From contig JAVEXZ010000014.1 of the NCBI GenBank assembly GCA_034003765.1, positions 1 to 54,120 on the forward strand: DNA of 54,120 nucleotides, read 5' to 3'. Numbering within the stretch: the stretch's first letter is position 1; every line of letters starts with the position of its first letter. The DNA comes from JAAZGD01 sp034003765. GTDB lineage: Bacteria > Bacillota > Clostridia > Peptostreptococcales > Anaerovoracaceae. Below, one piece after another: positions 7,782-15,923 of the stretch. Below the pieces are notes generated by a model. That model ran no database searches and was not told the origin of the DNA. It saw nothing but the letters and a program-made list of their open reading frames with translations. The translations under genes and the position numbers were made by a program.

Positions 7782-8327
7782 ATGTCAAGAATAGGTAAAA
7801 TGCCTGTTAATCTTCCTGCCGGCGTAGAAGTCAAAGTGGACGAAAAAAATCTTGTGTCCGTAAAAGGGCCAAAAGGTTCACTGCAGGAAAACATTAGCAG
7901 CTTGCTAAAAATAGAAGTAAAAGATGGAGTTCTAGATGTAACTAGAGACCTGGATAGCAAAGAGGCTAGATCCCAACATGGTTTAGCAAGGTCATTAATC
8001 AACAACATGGTTGTTGGTGTTACTGAAGGGTATGAAAAGAAGCTGAATTTGGTGGGTGTTGGCTACAGAGCTGAAAAGCAAGGTAAAAAACTCATGTTAA
8101 GCTTAGCATACTCCCATCCAGTAGTTATGGAAGATCCTGAAGGAATTACCACTGAGTGCACCACTGCAACTGAAATCGTTGTTCGAGGTGCAGATAAAGC
8201 TTTAGTTGGTAATTATGCTGCAAACATTCGTGCATGGAGAAAGCCAGAACCTTACAAAGGAAAAGGCATTAGATATGCAGGAGAAATTATTCGCAAAAAA
8301 GAAGGTAAAGCTGGAGTTAAAAAATAG
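7782..8327 (+). CDS. rplF: 50S ribosomal protein L6
   Basis: L6 lies near the GTPase centre, below the L7/L12 stalk. The 181 residues begin MSRIGKMPVNLPAGVEV. The C-terminal signature PEPYKGKGIRYAGE lies at about residues 152-165. The RBS GGAGGAG is right after the rpsH stop. Confidence 0.97.
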   Translation: MSRIGKMPVNLPAGVEVKVDEKNLVSVKGPKGSLQENISSLLKIEVKDGVLDVTRDLDSKEARSQHGLARSLINNMVVGVTEGYEKKLNLVGVGYRAEKQGKKLMLSLAYSHPVVMEDPEGITTECTTATEIVVRGADKALVGNYAANIRAWRKPEPYKGKGIRYAGEIIRKKEGKAGVKK

Positions 8328-8345
8328 GAAAGGAGTAGAGATAAA

Positions 8346-8708
8346 ATGGCTGAAAGTAGAAATGATCGACGTCTTGCACGACATAGAAGAGTGCGAAAAG
8401 CATTATCTGGAACTCCTTCTCAACCAAGAATGTGTGTTTTCAGAAGCAATAAGAACATATCAGTTCAAATTATTGATGATGTAAGCCAAACCACTTTATG
8501 TGCAGCTTCTTCCTTGGACAAGGAATTAAAGGCCGATATTGGAAATGGCGGGAACAAAGATGCCGCAAAAAAAGTGGGCCAGGCTATTGGTAAAAGAGCC
8601 TTAGCTAAAGGGATAGAAACAGTAACCTTTGATCGAGGTGGTTTCTTATATCACGGAAGAGTAAAAGAATTGGCTGAAGGAGCACGTGAAGCCGGTTTGA
8701 AATTCTAA
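8346..8708 (+). CDS. rplR: 50S ribosomal protein L18
   Basis: L18 brings 5S rRNA into the 50S subunit. The 120 residues contain the early RHRRVRKALSGTPSQPRM segment, and the C-terminal half has VTFDRGGFLYHGRVKELAEG. It is preceded by AAAGGAG, 18 nt after rplF. An overlapping open frame from 8206 is a shadow of rplF and rplR. Confidence 0.97.
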   Translation: MAESRNDRRLARHRRVRKALSGTPSQPRMCVFRSNKNISVQIIDDVSQTTLCAASSLDKELKADIGNGGNKDAAKKVGQAIGKRALAKGIETVTFDRGGFLYHGRVKELAEGAREAGLKF

Positions 8709-8723
8709 AGAGGAGGAGAGCAA

Positions 8724-9230
8724 ATGCGAGAAGTAATGATCGATGCATCAAAGCTAGACTTAAAAGAAACCATTGTTAGCATTAGACGTGTAGCAAAAAC
8801 GGTAAAAGGCGGAAGAAACATGAGATTCTCCGTTAACGTGGTTGTAGGCGACGGCGAAGGTTACGTAGGTGTCGGCTTAGGGAAAGCACAAGAAATCCCT
8901 GAAGCAGTAAGAAAAGCCATTGAAGATGCAAAAAAGAATTTAGTTAAAGTTCCCATGGTGGGTACCACTATACCCCATAGAATCCTCGGAATCTTTGGAG
9001 CAGGACAAGTGTTAATTATGCCTGCTAAACCAGGTACTGGTGTTATTGCGGGAGCTTCAGTTCGTATCGTGCTGGAAGCAGCAGGAATTAAAGATGTAAG
9101 AGCAAAATCTATTGGTTCCAGTAATGTAATCAATATGGCTTATGCGACTATGGAGGGACTTCGAAATCTTACAACCGCTGAAAAGGTTGCTAAGCTCAGA
9201 GGGAAAACCGTAGAAGAAATCTTAGGATAG
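8724..9230 (+). CDS. rpsE: 30S ribosomal protein S5
   Basis: S5 takes part in decoding fidelity and forms the mRNA entry pore with S3 and S4. The dsRBD-like signature is at about residues 20-52 (KTVKGGRNMRF through DGEGYVGVGLGKAQEIP). The 168 residues are normal. The RBS is AGAGGAGGAG. Confidence 0.97.
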   Translation: MREVMIDASKLDLKETIVSIRRVAKTVKGGRNMRFSVNVVVGDGEGYVGVGLGKAQEIPEAVRKAIEDAKKNLVKVPMVGTTIPHRILGIFGAGQVLIMPAKPGTGVIAGASVRIVLEAAGIKDVRAKSIGSSNVINMAYATMEGLRNLTTAEKVAKLRGKTVEEILG

Positions 9231-9245
9231 GGGGGTAGCGACGAA

Positions 9246-9428
9246 ATGGCAAAGATGGTAAAAATTACATTAACAAAAAGTCCAATCGGTGCAATTCCCG
9301 CACATCGCAAAACCATTGTGGCTTTGGGATTAAGAAAGATGCACCAGTCCGTAGTGATGGAAGATACACCGCAAACTAGAGGTGCGGTCCAAAAGGTAGA
9401 GCATCTTGTTACAGTAGAAGAACTATAG
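9246..9428 (+). CDS. rpmD: 50S ribosomal protein L30
   Basis: This is a small 60-residue protein of the 50S. The core pattern is KITLTKSPIGAIPAHRKT followed by GLRKMHQSVVMEDTP. It has the usual place between S5 and L15. Confidence 0.96.
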   Translation: MAKMVKITLTKSPIGAIPAHRKTIVALGLRKMHQSVVMEDTPQTRGAVQKVEHLVTVEEL

Positions 9429-9447
9429 AAATGGAGGTGCTTTGCAT

Positions 9448-9888
9448 ATGAAATTACATGAATTAAAAGCTGCTCCGGGGTCATCAAGGGCCAGGAAAAG
9501 AAGAGGTCGAGGTACTGGTTCTGGCTTGGGTAAAACCAGCGGACGAGGTATGAACGGCCAAAATTCACGAAGCGGCGGAGGCACTCGCCTAGGTTTTGAA
9601 GGTGGGCAAATGCCTTTGTATAGAAGAATTCCGAAAAGAGGATTTACAAATATTTTTGGAAAAACATATGAAATAGTTAATATCGACGACTTGAATACAT
9701 TTGCAGCGGGAACTGTAGTAACTCCTGCAATGCTTGAAGAAGCAGGATTTGTCAAACAAGTAAAGGATGGCGTCAAGGTTTTAGGTGACGGCACCCTTGA
9801 AAAGAGCATTTCCGTTCAGGCGCAAAAATTTAGCAAGACCGCAATAGAAAAAATTGAGGCTGCAGGAGGAAAGGCGGAGGTAATCTAG
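9448..9888 (+). CDS. rplO: 50S ribosomal protein L15
   Basis: L15 organises several 23S rRNA domains during assembly. A TTG at 9442 is in frame but only 3 nt from the GGAGGT at 9433-9438. The ATG at 9448, with a 9-nt gap, gives the expected MKLHELKAAPGSS start and 146 residues. The glycine-rich N-terminal half has GRGTGSGLGKTSGRG, and the middle has GFEGGQMPLYRRIPKRGF. Confidence 0.95.
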   Translation: MKLHELKAAPGSSRARKRRGRGTGSGLGKTSGRGMNGQNSRSGGGTRLGFEGGQMPLYRRIPKRGFTNIFGKTYEIVNIDDLNTFAAGTVVTPAMLEEAGFVKQVKDGVKVLGDGTLEKSISVQAQKFSKTAIEKIEAAGGKAEVI

Positions 9889-9889
9889 T

Positions 9890-11170
9890 ATGGGAATGAT
9901 TAGAACCGTTCAAGCTGCTTGGGGAATTCCTGACATGCGGAAAAAGATCATCTTTACTCTTCTCATGTTGGTTGTATTTAGGGTTGGATCCAACATCCCT
10001 GTTCCTGGAATGAACCGAGCAGTATTAGACCAAGTATTTGATGGTGGAACAGGTCTATTTGCTCTATTCGACCTGTTTTCTGGAGGAGCTTTTAGCAACT
10101 TCACTATATTTGCTTTGAGTATTACTCCCTATATTACAGCTTCCATTATCTTTCAATTATTAACTATAGCTGTTCCTGCTATTGAGAGATTGGCAAGAGA
10201 AGGAGAAGAAGGCAAGAAAAAAATAGCCCAGTATACTAGATACTTAACTGTTGTACTGGCCTTTGTTCAAGCCATTGGCCTAGCTGTTGGACTTTTCAGA
10301 CAAGCACTTATTAGCACTGATTTCTTTTCAATTGCTGTTATTGTCTTGACCCTTTCGGCTGGAACTGCTTTCCTTATGTGGCTTGGAGAGCAAATCAACG
10401 AAAATGGTATCGGAAATGGTATCTCCTTGATAATTTTTGGAGGAATCATAGCCCGTGTACCTAGTGCAATACATGAAAACTTCATCCGTTTTCTGGATGG
10501 GGAAGTCAGAATAATTACTCTAATAATTTTTGCAGTATTTGCATTAGCAGTTATAGTAGGAATCATTTTAGTTCAGCAAGGACAGCGTAGGATTCCTGTA
10601 CAATATGCAAAGAGAGTTGTTGGACGAAAGATGTATGGTGGACAATCCACTCATATTCCACTGAAGGTTAATCAGGCAGGTGTTATTCCTGTAATCTTCG
10701 CTCTTTCACTGTTGCAGTTCCCATTGACCATTACCTATTTCACACCAGAAACAGCCTTTGCTGCATGGGTGACTAAATGGCTTTCTCCCTATGGAGATCC
10801 AGGGGTGTGGTTATATGCAGCATTCAACATAGTCTTGATAATGTTCTTCACTTACTTCTATACAGCGGTTACATTTAATCCAGCTGAGGTAGCAGGAAAC
10901 ATGAAGAATAATGGTGGGTTTATTCCTGGAATCAGGCCTGGTAAGCCTACCACTGAGTACCTAAACAAGGTAATGACAAGGATTACTTTTGTAAGTGCGG
11001 TTTTCTTAGCAGCGGTATCTACATTACCAACCCTCATAGATCAATGGACATCATTGAATATTGGATTTGGAGGAACGAGTTTGCTGATTGCAGTAGGCGT
11101 TGCCCTAGACACCATGAGACAACTTGAGAACCAAATGGTTATGAGGAATTATGAAGGATTCCTGAAGTAG
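9890..11170 (+). CDS. secY: Preprotein translocase subunit SecY
   Basis: SecY is the channel of the general secretion system in the cytoplasmic membrane and works with SecE, SecG and SecA. The 426 residues show about ten hydrophobic segments. The plug and first signature region (GLFALFDLFSGGAFSNF) is at about residues 53-69. The second signature lies after ITPYITASIIFQLL. The cytoplasmic loop with RRIPVQYAKRVVGRKMYGG is at about 231-249, and GNMKNNGGFIPGIRPG is the SecA-contact loop near 339-354. GGAGGT at 9876-9881 supports the ATG at 9890. Confidence 0.98.
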   Translation: MGMIRTVQAAWGIPDMRKKIIFTLLMLVVFRVGSNIPVPGMNRAVLDQVFDGGTGLFALFDLFSGGAFSNFTIFALSITPYITASIIFQLLTIAVPAIERLAREGEEGKKKIAQYTRYLTVVLAFVQAIGLAVGLFRQALISTDFFSIAVIVLTLSAGTAFLMWLGEQINENGIGNGISLIIFGGIIARVPSAIHENFIRFLDGEVRIITLIIFAVFALAVIVGIILVQQGQRRIPVQYAKRVVGRKMYGGQSTHIPLKVNQAGVIPVIFALSLLQFPLTITYFTPETAFAAWVTKWLSPYGDPGVWLYAAFNIVLIMFFTYFYTAVTFNPAEVAGNMKNNGGFIPGIRPGKPTTEYLNKVMTRITFVSAVFLAAVSTLPTLIDQWTSLNIGFGGTSLLIAVGVALDTMRQLENQMVMRNYEGFLK

Positions 11171-11179
11171 GAGGAAGAC

Positions 11180-11830
11180 ATGAATGTTGTATTGTTAGGC
11201 CCTCCGGGAGCAGGGAAAGGCACCCAAGCGACGAGAATAATAGAAAGCTATAAGATCCCTCACATTTCAACTGGGGACATCTTTAGGGAAAATGTAAAAC
11301 AAGGAACAGAGCTTGGAATTAGAGCTCAAGAATATATGAATAAAGGGGAACTGGTTCCCGATGATTTGGTAGTGGAAATCGCCATTGATCGTTTGGGTCG
11401 AGAAGATTGCCAAAAAGGATTTCTTCTTGATGGTTTCCCAAGAACTGTTTATCAAGCACAAGCTCTTGATCAATTCCTTCACAGCAAGGGTGAAAAAGTA
11501 GATCATGTAATCAACATTTCTGTTGTAAAAACCGAGCTGATACGGCGACTGATTGGTCGAAGAGTATGCAAGAATTGTGGAGCTACATATCATATAGATA
11601 CAATGAAGCCCAAGCAAGAAGGGGTTTGTGATATTTGTGGGGGTCCATTGTACCAACGCAGCGACGACAACAAAGATACAGTGGAGAACCGCATAGATGT
11701 ATATGAAGAGCAGACAATGCCTCTTATAGAGTATTACAAAAGGGCTGAGATTCTAACTGATATTGATGGATCCATTGGCCTTGAAAATGTATTTCGAGAA
11801 ATCAAAAAGATTCTTGGAGAAAACGCATAA
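11180..11830 (+). CDS. adk: Adenylate kinase, zinc-LID form
   Basis: The enzyme interconverts ATP and AMP with two ADP in the cytoplasm. The P-loop GPPGAGKGTQ is at residues 7-16. The AMP-binding DGFPRT segment is at about 84-89. The LID carries four cysteines (CKNCGATYH and CDICGG), as in Gram-positive zinc-bearing forms. The length of 216 is typical. It overlaps map by one base. Confidence 0.97.
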   Translation: MNVVLLGPPGAGKGTQATRIIESYKIPHISTGDIFRENVKQGTELGIRAQEYMNKGELVPDDLVVEIAIDRLGREDCQKGFLLDGFPRTVYQAQALDQFLHSKGEKVDHVINISVVKTELIRRLIGRRVCKNCGATYHIDTMKPKQEGVCDICGGPLYQRSDDNKDTVENRIDVYEEQTMPLIEYYKRAEILTDIDGSIGLENVFREIKKILGENA

Positions 11831-12576
11831 TGATCATTGTTAAATCAAAGCAAGAAATCGATCTTATGCGGGAATCTGGAAAGGTGACGGGATACATACT
11901 AAGAGCTCTAAATGACCTTATTAAACCCGGGATTTCCACCCAAGATGTAGATGATTTTATTGAAGAGACTATTCTTTCTCACAATATGATCCCCGCATTT
12001 AAAGGATATGGTGGTTTCCCAGCCAGTGCTTGTGTTTCCGTCAATGAGGAAGTGGTTCATGGAATTCCTTCCAAAGACCGATTTCTCATGGAAGGTGATA
12101 TTGTAAGTGTAGATGTTGGTTGTATTTATCAAGGTTACTATAGCGATGCGGCCAGAACATATGGTGTGGGGGACATTAGTCCCAAGGCTGCCAACCTTAT
12201 AAAGGTCACGGAAGCTAGTTTTTATGAAGGCCTAAAATTCTGCAAACCAGGCCAACGTTTGGGAGATATCTCCCACGAGATTCAGAAAAAGGCAGAAGAA
12301 GAAGGGTATTCAGTAATCAGAGATTTTGTAGGCCATGGTATTGGCAGAGAATTGCACGAAGAACCGCAAATTCCCAACTATGGAGAGGCTGGAAGAGGTC
12401 CAAGGCTTGAATCAGGAATGGTATTTGCCATTGAACCGATGATTGCTGAGGGTGATTACCAAGTAGAAGTTCTTCTAAATAATTGGACGGTGGTTACCTT
12501 GGATGGAAAGCTTTCCGCCCACTATGAAAATACAGTTGTCATAACGGATGGTGAGCCCGAATTGCTTACTTGTTAA
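11830..12576 (+). CDS. map: Methionine aminopeptidase, type I
   Basis: It removes the initiator methionine from new proteins. The dinuclear metal ligands are visible: Asp in SVDVGCIYQGYYSDAART, His in VGHGIGRELHEEP, Glu in FAIEPMI and Glu in AHYENTVVIT. At 248 residues it is the short type I form, with no N-terminal zinc finger. The ATG overlaps the adk stop, which indicates coupling. Confidence 0.97.
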   Translation: MIIVKSKQEIDLMRESGKVTGYILRALNDLIKPGISTQDVDDFIEETILSHNMIPAFKGYGGFPASACVSVNEEVVHGIPSKDRFLMEGDIVSVDVGCIYQGYYSDAARTYGVGDISPKAANLIKVTEASFYEGLKFCKPGQRLGDISHEIQKKAEEEGYSVIRDFVGHGIGRELHEEPQIPNYGEAGRGPRLESGMVFAIEPMIAEGDYQVEVLLNNWTVVTLDGKLSAHYENTVVITDGEPELLTC

Positions 12577-12596
12577 GAGAAGAGGTGGATGAAACT

Positions 12597-12815
12597 ATGT
12601 CAAAAAAAGATGTCATCGAAACCATGGGTACAGTTGTGGATGCCCAACCTAATGCAATGTTTATAGTTAAGTTAGAGAATGGTCATGAAGTACTAGCACA
12701 TATATCAGGGAAAATTCGAATGAACTTTATTAGGATTCTGCCAGGGGACAAAGTTAAAGTAGAACTTTCACCCTATGATCTTACTAGAGGCAGAATTACG
12801 TGGCGAGACAAATAG
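12597..12815 (+). CDS. infA: Translation initiation factor IF-1
   Basis: IF-1 blocks the 30S A site during initiation. The frame is open from 12570, but MSKKDVIETMGTVVD at 12597 is the family start and follows AGAGGTGG with normal spacing, giving 72 residues. The OB fold is clear in FIVKLENGHEVLAHISGKIR and VKVELSPYDLTRGRI. No KOW-type gene lies between map and infA. Confidence 0.97.
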   Translation: MSKKDVIETMGTVVDAQPNAMFIVKLENGHEVLAHISGKIRMNFIRILPGDKVKVELSPYDLTRGRITWRDK

Positions 12816-12826
12816 GAGGGGTTAAA

Positions 12827-12940
12827 ATGAAAGTTAGATCTTCAGTAAAACCTATCTGCGAAAAGTGCAAAATCATCAAGAGAGATGGAAAGGTTATGGT
12901 TATCTGCCCTAACCCTAAGCACAAGCAGACTCAAGGTTAA
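12827..12940 (+). CDS. rpmJ: 50S ribosomal protein L36, zinc form
   Basis: This is a 37-codon gene. The product begins MKVRSSVKPICEKCKII and ends CPNPKHKQTQG. Three cysteines and one histidine (C11, C14, C27, H32) form the zinc site. AGGAGGGG precedes the ATG by about 5 nt. It occupies the canonical place between infA and rpsM. Confidence 0.97.
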   Translation: MKVRSSVKPICEKCKIIKRDGKVMVICPNPKHKQTQG

Positions 12941-13039
12941 AAAAGTACGTTATTATTTAAGAAACATCCCGTTTATATTATGCCCCGAGAATTATATCTA
13001 TCGGAGTTGCGTGACGGAAGATGGGAACAGGAGGAAAAG
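12941..13039 (+). other. rpmJ-rpsM spacer
   Basis: This 99-nt gap holds no clear promoter or hairpin. The S13 frame stays open back to 12980, but that extension lacks a Shine-Dalgarno sequence and family similarity, so I treat it as untranslated. Confidence 0.4.
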
Positions 13040-13414
13040 ATGGCTCGAATAGCCGGTGTCGATTTACCAAGAGACAAAAAAGTTGGAATCGGACTGACCT
13101 ACATTTATGGAATTGGAAGGCCTACAGCCTTAGCGATTCTTGAGAAAGCAGGCGTTAGCCCTGATACCAGGGTTAAGGATCTTTCTGAGGATGAAGCGGG
13201 TGCTATCCGAAAAGTAATTGATTCGGACTACGCTGTAGAGGGAGACCTTCGAAGAGAAAGTTCTCTTAATATCAAGCGATTAATGGAAATTGGTTGCTAC
13301 CGAGGCATTCGCCACAGAAGGGGATTGCCAGTAAGAGGTCAGAAAACAAAAACAAATGCAAGAACTCGTAAGGGTCCTAAGAAAACTGTGGGCCGAAAGA
13401 AAAAAGGAATTTAG
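13040..13414 (+). CDS. rpsM: 30S ribosomal protein S13
   Basis: S13 lies in the 30S head and contacts the P-site tRNA and the 50S. The start at 13040 follows CAGGAGG at 13028-13034 and gives MARIAGVDLPRDKKV, the universal beginning, and 124 residues. The C-terminal signature is GIRHRRGLPVRGQKTKTNAR, with a basic tail. Confidence 0.96.
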   Translation: MARIAGVDLPRDKKVGIGLTYIYGIGRPTALAILEKAGVSPDTRVKDLSEDEAGAIRKVIDSDYAVEGDLRRESSLNIKRLMEIGCYRGIRHRRGLPVRGQKTKTNARTRKGPKKTVGRKKKGI

Positions 13415-13431
13415 AGAGGAGGTAGGTTATA

Positions 13432-13836
13432 ATGGCAAAACAAGTAATTAAGAAACAGACAGGAAGAAAGAAAAAAAGAGAACGCAAAAATATTGATAAA
13501 GGCCAAGCGCATATCCAATCTACCTTTAACAATACCCTTGTAACTCTTACTGACTTAAGCGGCAACGCCTTGTCATGGTCAAGTGCTGGATCTTTGGGTT
13601 TTAAAGGCTCGAGAAAATCCACACCTTTTGCGGCTCAAATGGCTGCTGAAGAAGCGGCTAAAGCTGCTATGGAGCATGGCTTGAAGACAGTTGAGGTATA
13701 CGTTAAGGGGCCAGGATCTGGACGTGAAGCAGCAATTAGAGCACTTCAAACGGCAGGCTTGGATATTACACTCATTAAGGATATCACACCAATTCCGCAT
13801 AACGGTTGTAGACCGCCAAAGCGTAGAAGAGTATAG
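13432..13836 (+). CDS. rpsK: 30S ribosomal protein S11
   Basis: S11 forms the platform of the 30S near the E site. The 134 residues carry AHIQSTFNNTLVTLTD, GSRKSTPFAAQMAAE and the C-terminal HNGCRPPKRRRV. AGAGGAGGT lies upstream of the ATG. Confidence 0.97.
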   Translation: MAKQVIKKQTGRKKKRERKNIDKGQAHIQSTFNNTLVTLTDLSGNALSWSSAGSLGFKGSRKSTPFAAQMAAEEAAKAAMEHGLKTVEVYVKGPGSGREAAIRALQTAGLDITLIKDITPIPHNGCRPPKRRRV

Positions 13837-13856
13837 TAGAGGGGAGGAGTAATTGA

Positions 13857-14477
13857 ATGGCAAGATATGTAGATGCTAACTGCAGATTATGCAGAAGAGA
13901 AGGTCAAAAGCTTTTCTTAAAGGGCGAACGTTGCTACAGTACTAAATGTGCTATGGAGAAAAGAAATTACGCTCCCGGCCAACATGGCCAGAGTCGGAAA
14001 AAAGTTTCCGAGTACGGTACTCAGTTAAGAGAAAAGCAAAAGACAAAAAGATTTTATGGCTTACAAGAAACTCAATTTAGAAACCTTTTTGAAAAGGCCG
14101 TAAAGAAAAAAGGAATTACTGGTGAAAACCTATTAATTTTATTGGAAACCAGACTAGACAATGTTGTATTCAGATTAGGTTTCGGTTCTTCTCGTAAGGA
14201 AGCCAGACAGCTGGTTACCCACGGACACTTTTTAGTAAATGGAAAGAAAGTAGATATTCCTTCCTATACAGTTTCTGCTGGTGATGTAATAAAGGTTAAA
14301 GAGAAGAGTACTGCTTCACCTAAGTTCAAAGAAATCAAGGAGATGACAATATCAGTTCCATCTTGGATGACTGTGGACACAGAGAAGCTAGAAGGTAAAG
14401 TTATAGCTTTACCAACAAGAGAAGAGATTGACACACCAGTTTCAGAATACCTTATCGTCGAATTGTATTCTAAGTAA
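13857..14477 (+). CDS. rpsD: 30S ribosomal protein S4, zinc form
   Basis: S4 is a primary 16S binder and a fidelity protein. The N-terminal cysteines (CRLCRREGQKL, then CYSTKCAMEK) make the zinc knuckle of the C+ form. The S4 RNA-binding domain is at about residues 95-155 (ETRLDNVVFRLGF, then GHFLVNGKKVDIPS). The length of 206 is typical. Confidence 0.97.
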   Translation: MARYVDANCRLCRREGQKLFLKGERCYSTKCAMEKRNYAPGQHGQSRKKVSEYGTQLREKQKTKRFYGLQETQFRNLFEKAVKKKGITGENLLILLETRLDNVVFRLGFGSSRKEARQLVTHGHFLVNGKKVDIPSYTVSAGDVIKVKEKSTASPKFKEIKEMTISVPSWMTVDTEKLEGKVIALPTREEIDTPVSEYLIVELYSK

Positions 14478-14479
14478 TA

Positions 14480-14508
14480 TAGCAATTAGTATGATGGCGA
14501 TATTGCTA
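14480..14508 (+). other. Hairpin between rpsD and rpoA
   Basis: TAGCAAT (14480-14486) pairs with ATTGCTA (14502-14508) around a 15-nt loop, just before the AAAGGAGGG of rpoA. It has no T-run. It may affect message stability or rpoA expression. Confidence 0.3.
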
Positions 14509-14527
14509 AGAAAAGGAGGGTTTTTGA

Positions 14528-15484
14528 ATGATAGAAATCGAAAAACCAACGATTGAATGTATCTATTCTGATGAGGATGCGAATTACGGAAAGTTTGTTG
14601 TTGAACCTTTGGAAAGAGGATATGGAACAACTTTAGGGAATAGTTTGAGAAGGATTCTTCTCAGCTCTCTTCCTGGCGCCGCAGTAACATCGGTAAAAAT
14701 CGACGGTATTCTTCATGAATTTTCCACCATACCTGGTGTTAAAGAAGACGTGACGGAGATTATATTAAACTTAAAAAAATTGGCTGTAAGGTTAGATGGC
14801 TTTAACGGAGAGAATACAAAACGCTTGATTATCAACGCAGTAGGGCCTAAAGAGGTTACTGCTGCTGATATTGAAGGAGATTCTGGAGCAGAGATATTTA
14901 ACAAGGACCTACACATTGCAACTTTGGAAGAAAATGCCACACTGGTAATGGAGATTAATCTTTCTAGAGGAAGAGGCTATGTATCTGCCGAACAAAATAA
15001 GACCGAAGGCATGCCAATCGCAGTAATCCCTGTAGATTCCATTTTCACCCCTGTTGTTAAGGTAAACTTCAACGTAGAAGACACTAGAGTAGGTCATATT
15101 ACAGACTACGACAAGCTAATCCTAGAAATATGGACTGATGGATCAATGCCTCCAAACGAAGGTGTATCCATTGGTGCTAAAATCATGCAGGAACATCTAA
15201 ATCTCTTTATCGAGCTGAATGATGCTGCGGAGAGTATGGAAATCATGATTGAGAAGGAAGAAGATCAGAAGGGTAAAGCTTTAGAAATGACCATTGAAGA
15301 TTTAGAACTTTCAGTTCGATCCTTCAACTGCCTGAAAAGAGCAGCAATTAATACAGTAGAAGAATTAACACATAAAACCGAAGAGGATATGATGAAGGTT
15401 CGTAACCTGGGCAAAAAATCTTTGGATGAGGTCAAATTCAAACTTGATGAACTGGGTCTTGGCTTAAAGCCAAGTGACGAATAA
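14528..15484 (+). CDS. rpoA: RNA polymerase subunit alpha
   Basis: Alpha dimerises to start assembly of RNA polymerase, and its C-terminal domain binds UP elements and activators. The N-terminal domain (about 1-230) contains GRGYGTTLGN-like ERGYGTTLGNSLRRILL and SLPGAAVTSVKI. The C-terminal domain (about 245-318) contains LELSVRSFNCLKRAAINTV, with the DNA-contact arginine, and NLGKKSLDEVKFKL. The 318 residues are typical. Confidence 0.98.
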   Translation: MIEIEKPTIECIYSDEDANYGKFVVEPLERGYGTTLGNSLRRILLSSLPGAAVTSVKIDGILHEFSTIPGVKEDVTEIILNLKKLAVRLDGFNGENTKRLIINAVGPKEVTAADIEGDSGAEIFNKDLHIATLEENATLVMEINLSRGRGYVSAEQNKTEGMPIAVIPVDSIFTPVVKVNFNVEDTRVGHITDYDKLILEIWTDGSMPPNEGVSIGAKIMQEHLNLFIELNDAAESMEIMIEKEEDQKGKALEMTIEDLELSVRSFNCLKRAAINTVEELTHKTEEDMMKVRNLGKKSLDEVKFKLDELGLGLKPSDE

Positions 15485-15503
15485 ATAGAAAGGAGTAGTG
15501 GCG

Positions 15504-15845
15504 ATGCCAGGATATAGAAAACTGGGAAGACCTAGCGCTCATAGAAAGGCCATGCTGCGAAATCTCGTTACGGATCTTTTAAGAGAAGAACGGATTTCCA
15601 CCACGGTTACCAGAGCAAAGGAAACCCGAAGACAGGCAGAAAAAATGATAACCCTTGCCAAGCGAGGAGATTTACATGCCAGACGCAAGGTAATGAGTTA
15701 CGTTTATGACGAAACTGTAGTCAAAAAATTATTTGACGAGATAGCCCCCAAGTATGCTGAACGTAATGGAGGGTACACAAGAATTTTGAAGCTAGGACCT
15801 CGGCAAGGAGATACTGCCGAAATGGCCTTTTTAGAATTAGTGTAA
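15504..15845 (+). CDS. rplQ: 50S ribosomal protein L17
   Basis: L17 lies near the tunnel exit of the 50S. A GTG at 15498 is only 2 nt from the AAAGGAG at 15489-15495. The ATG at 15504 (8-nt gap) gives MPGYRKLGRPSAHRKAMLRN and 113 residues. It is the last gene of the super-operon. Confidence 0.95.
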   Translation: MPGYRKLGRPSAHRKAMLRNLVTDLLREERISTTVTRAKETRRQAEKMITLAKRGDLHARRKVMSYVYDETVVKKLFDEIAPKYAERNGGYTRILKLGPRQGDTAEMAFLELV

Positions 15846-15856
15846 TGGATATAAAG

Positions 15857-15894
15857 GGGTACTTCTGAATATTTAATTTTGGAAGTACCCTTTT
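15857..15894 (+). terminator. Terminator of the ribosomal super-operon
   Basis: GGGTACTTC (15857-15865) and GAAGTACCC (15882-15890) form a perfect 9-bp stem with a 16-nt loop, followed by TTTT. The flanking A and T bases can lengthen the stem. Confidence 0.8.
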
Positions 15895-15923
15895 GCACAT
15901 TTTCTAGGAAATGAGGTGTTAAA

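Noticed and set aside
12980..13039. N-terminal extension of S13
   Set aside because: It lacks an RBS and family similarity; the strong CAGGAGG sits inside it, ahead of the normal start.
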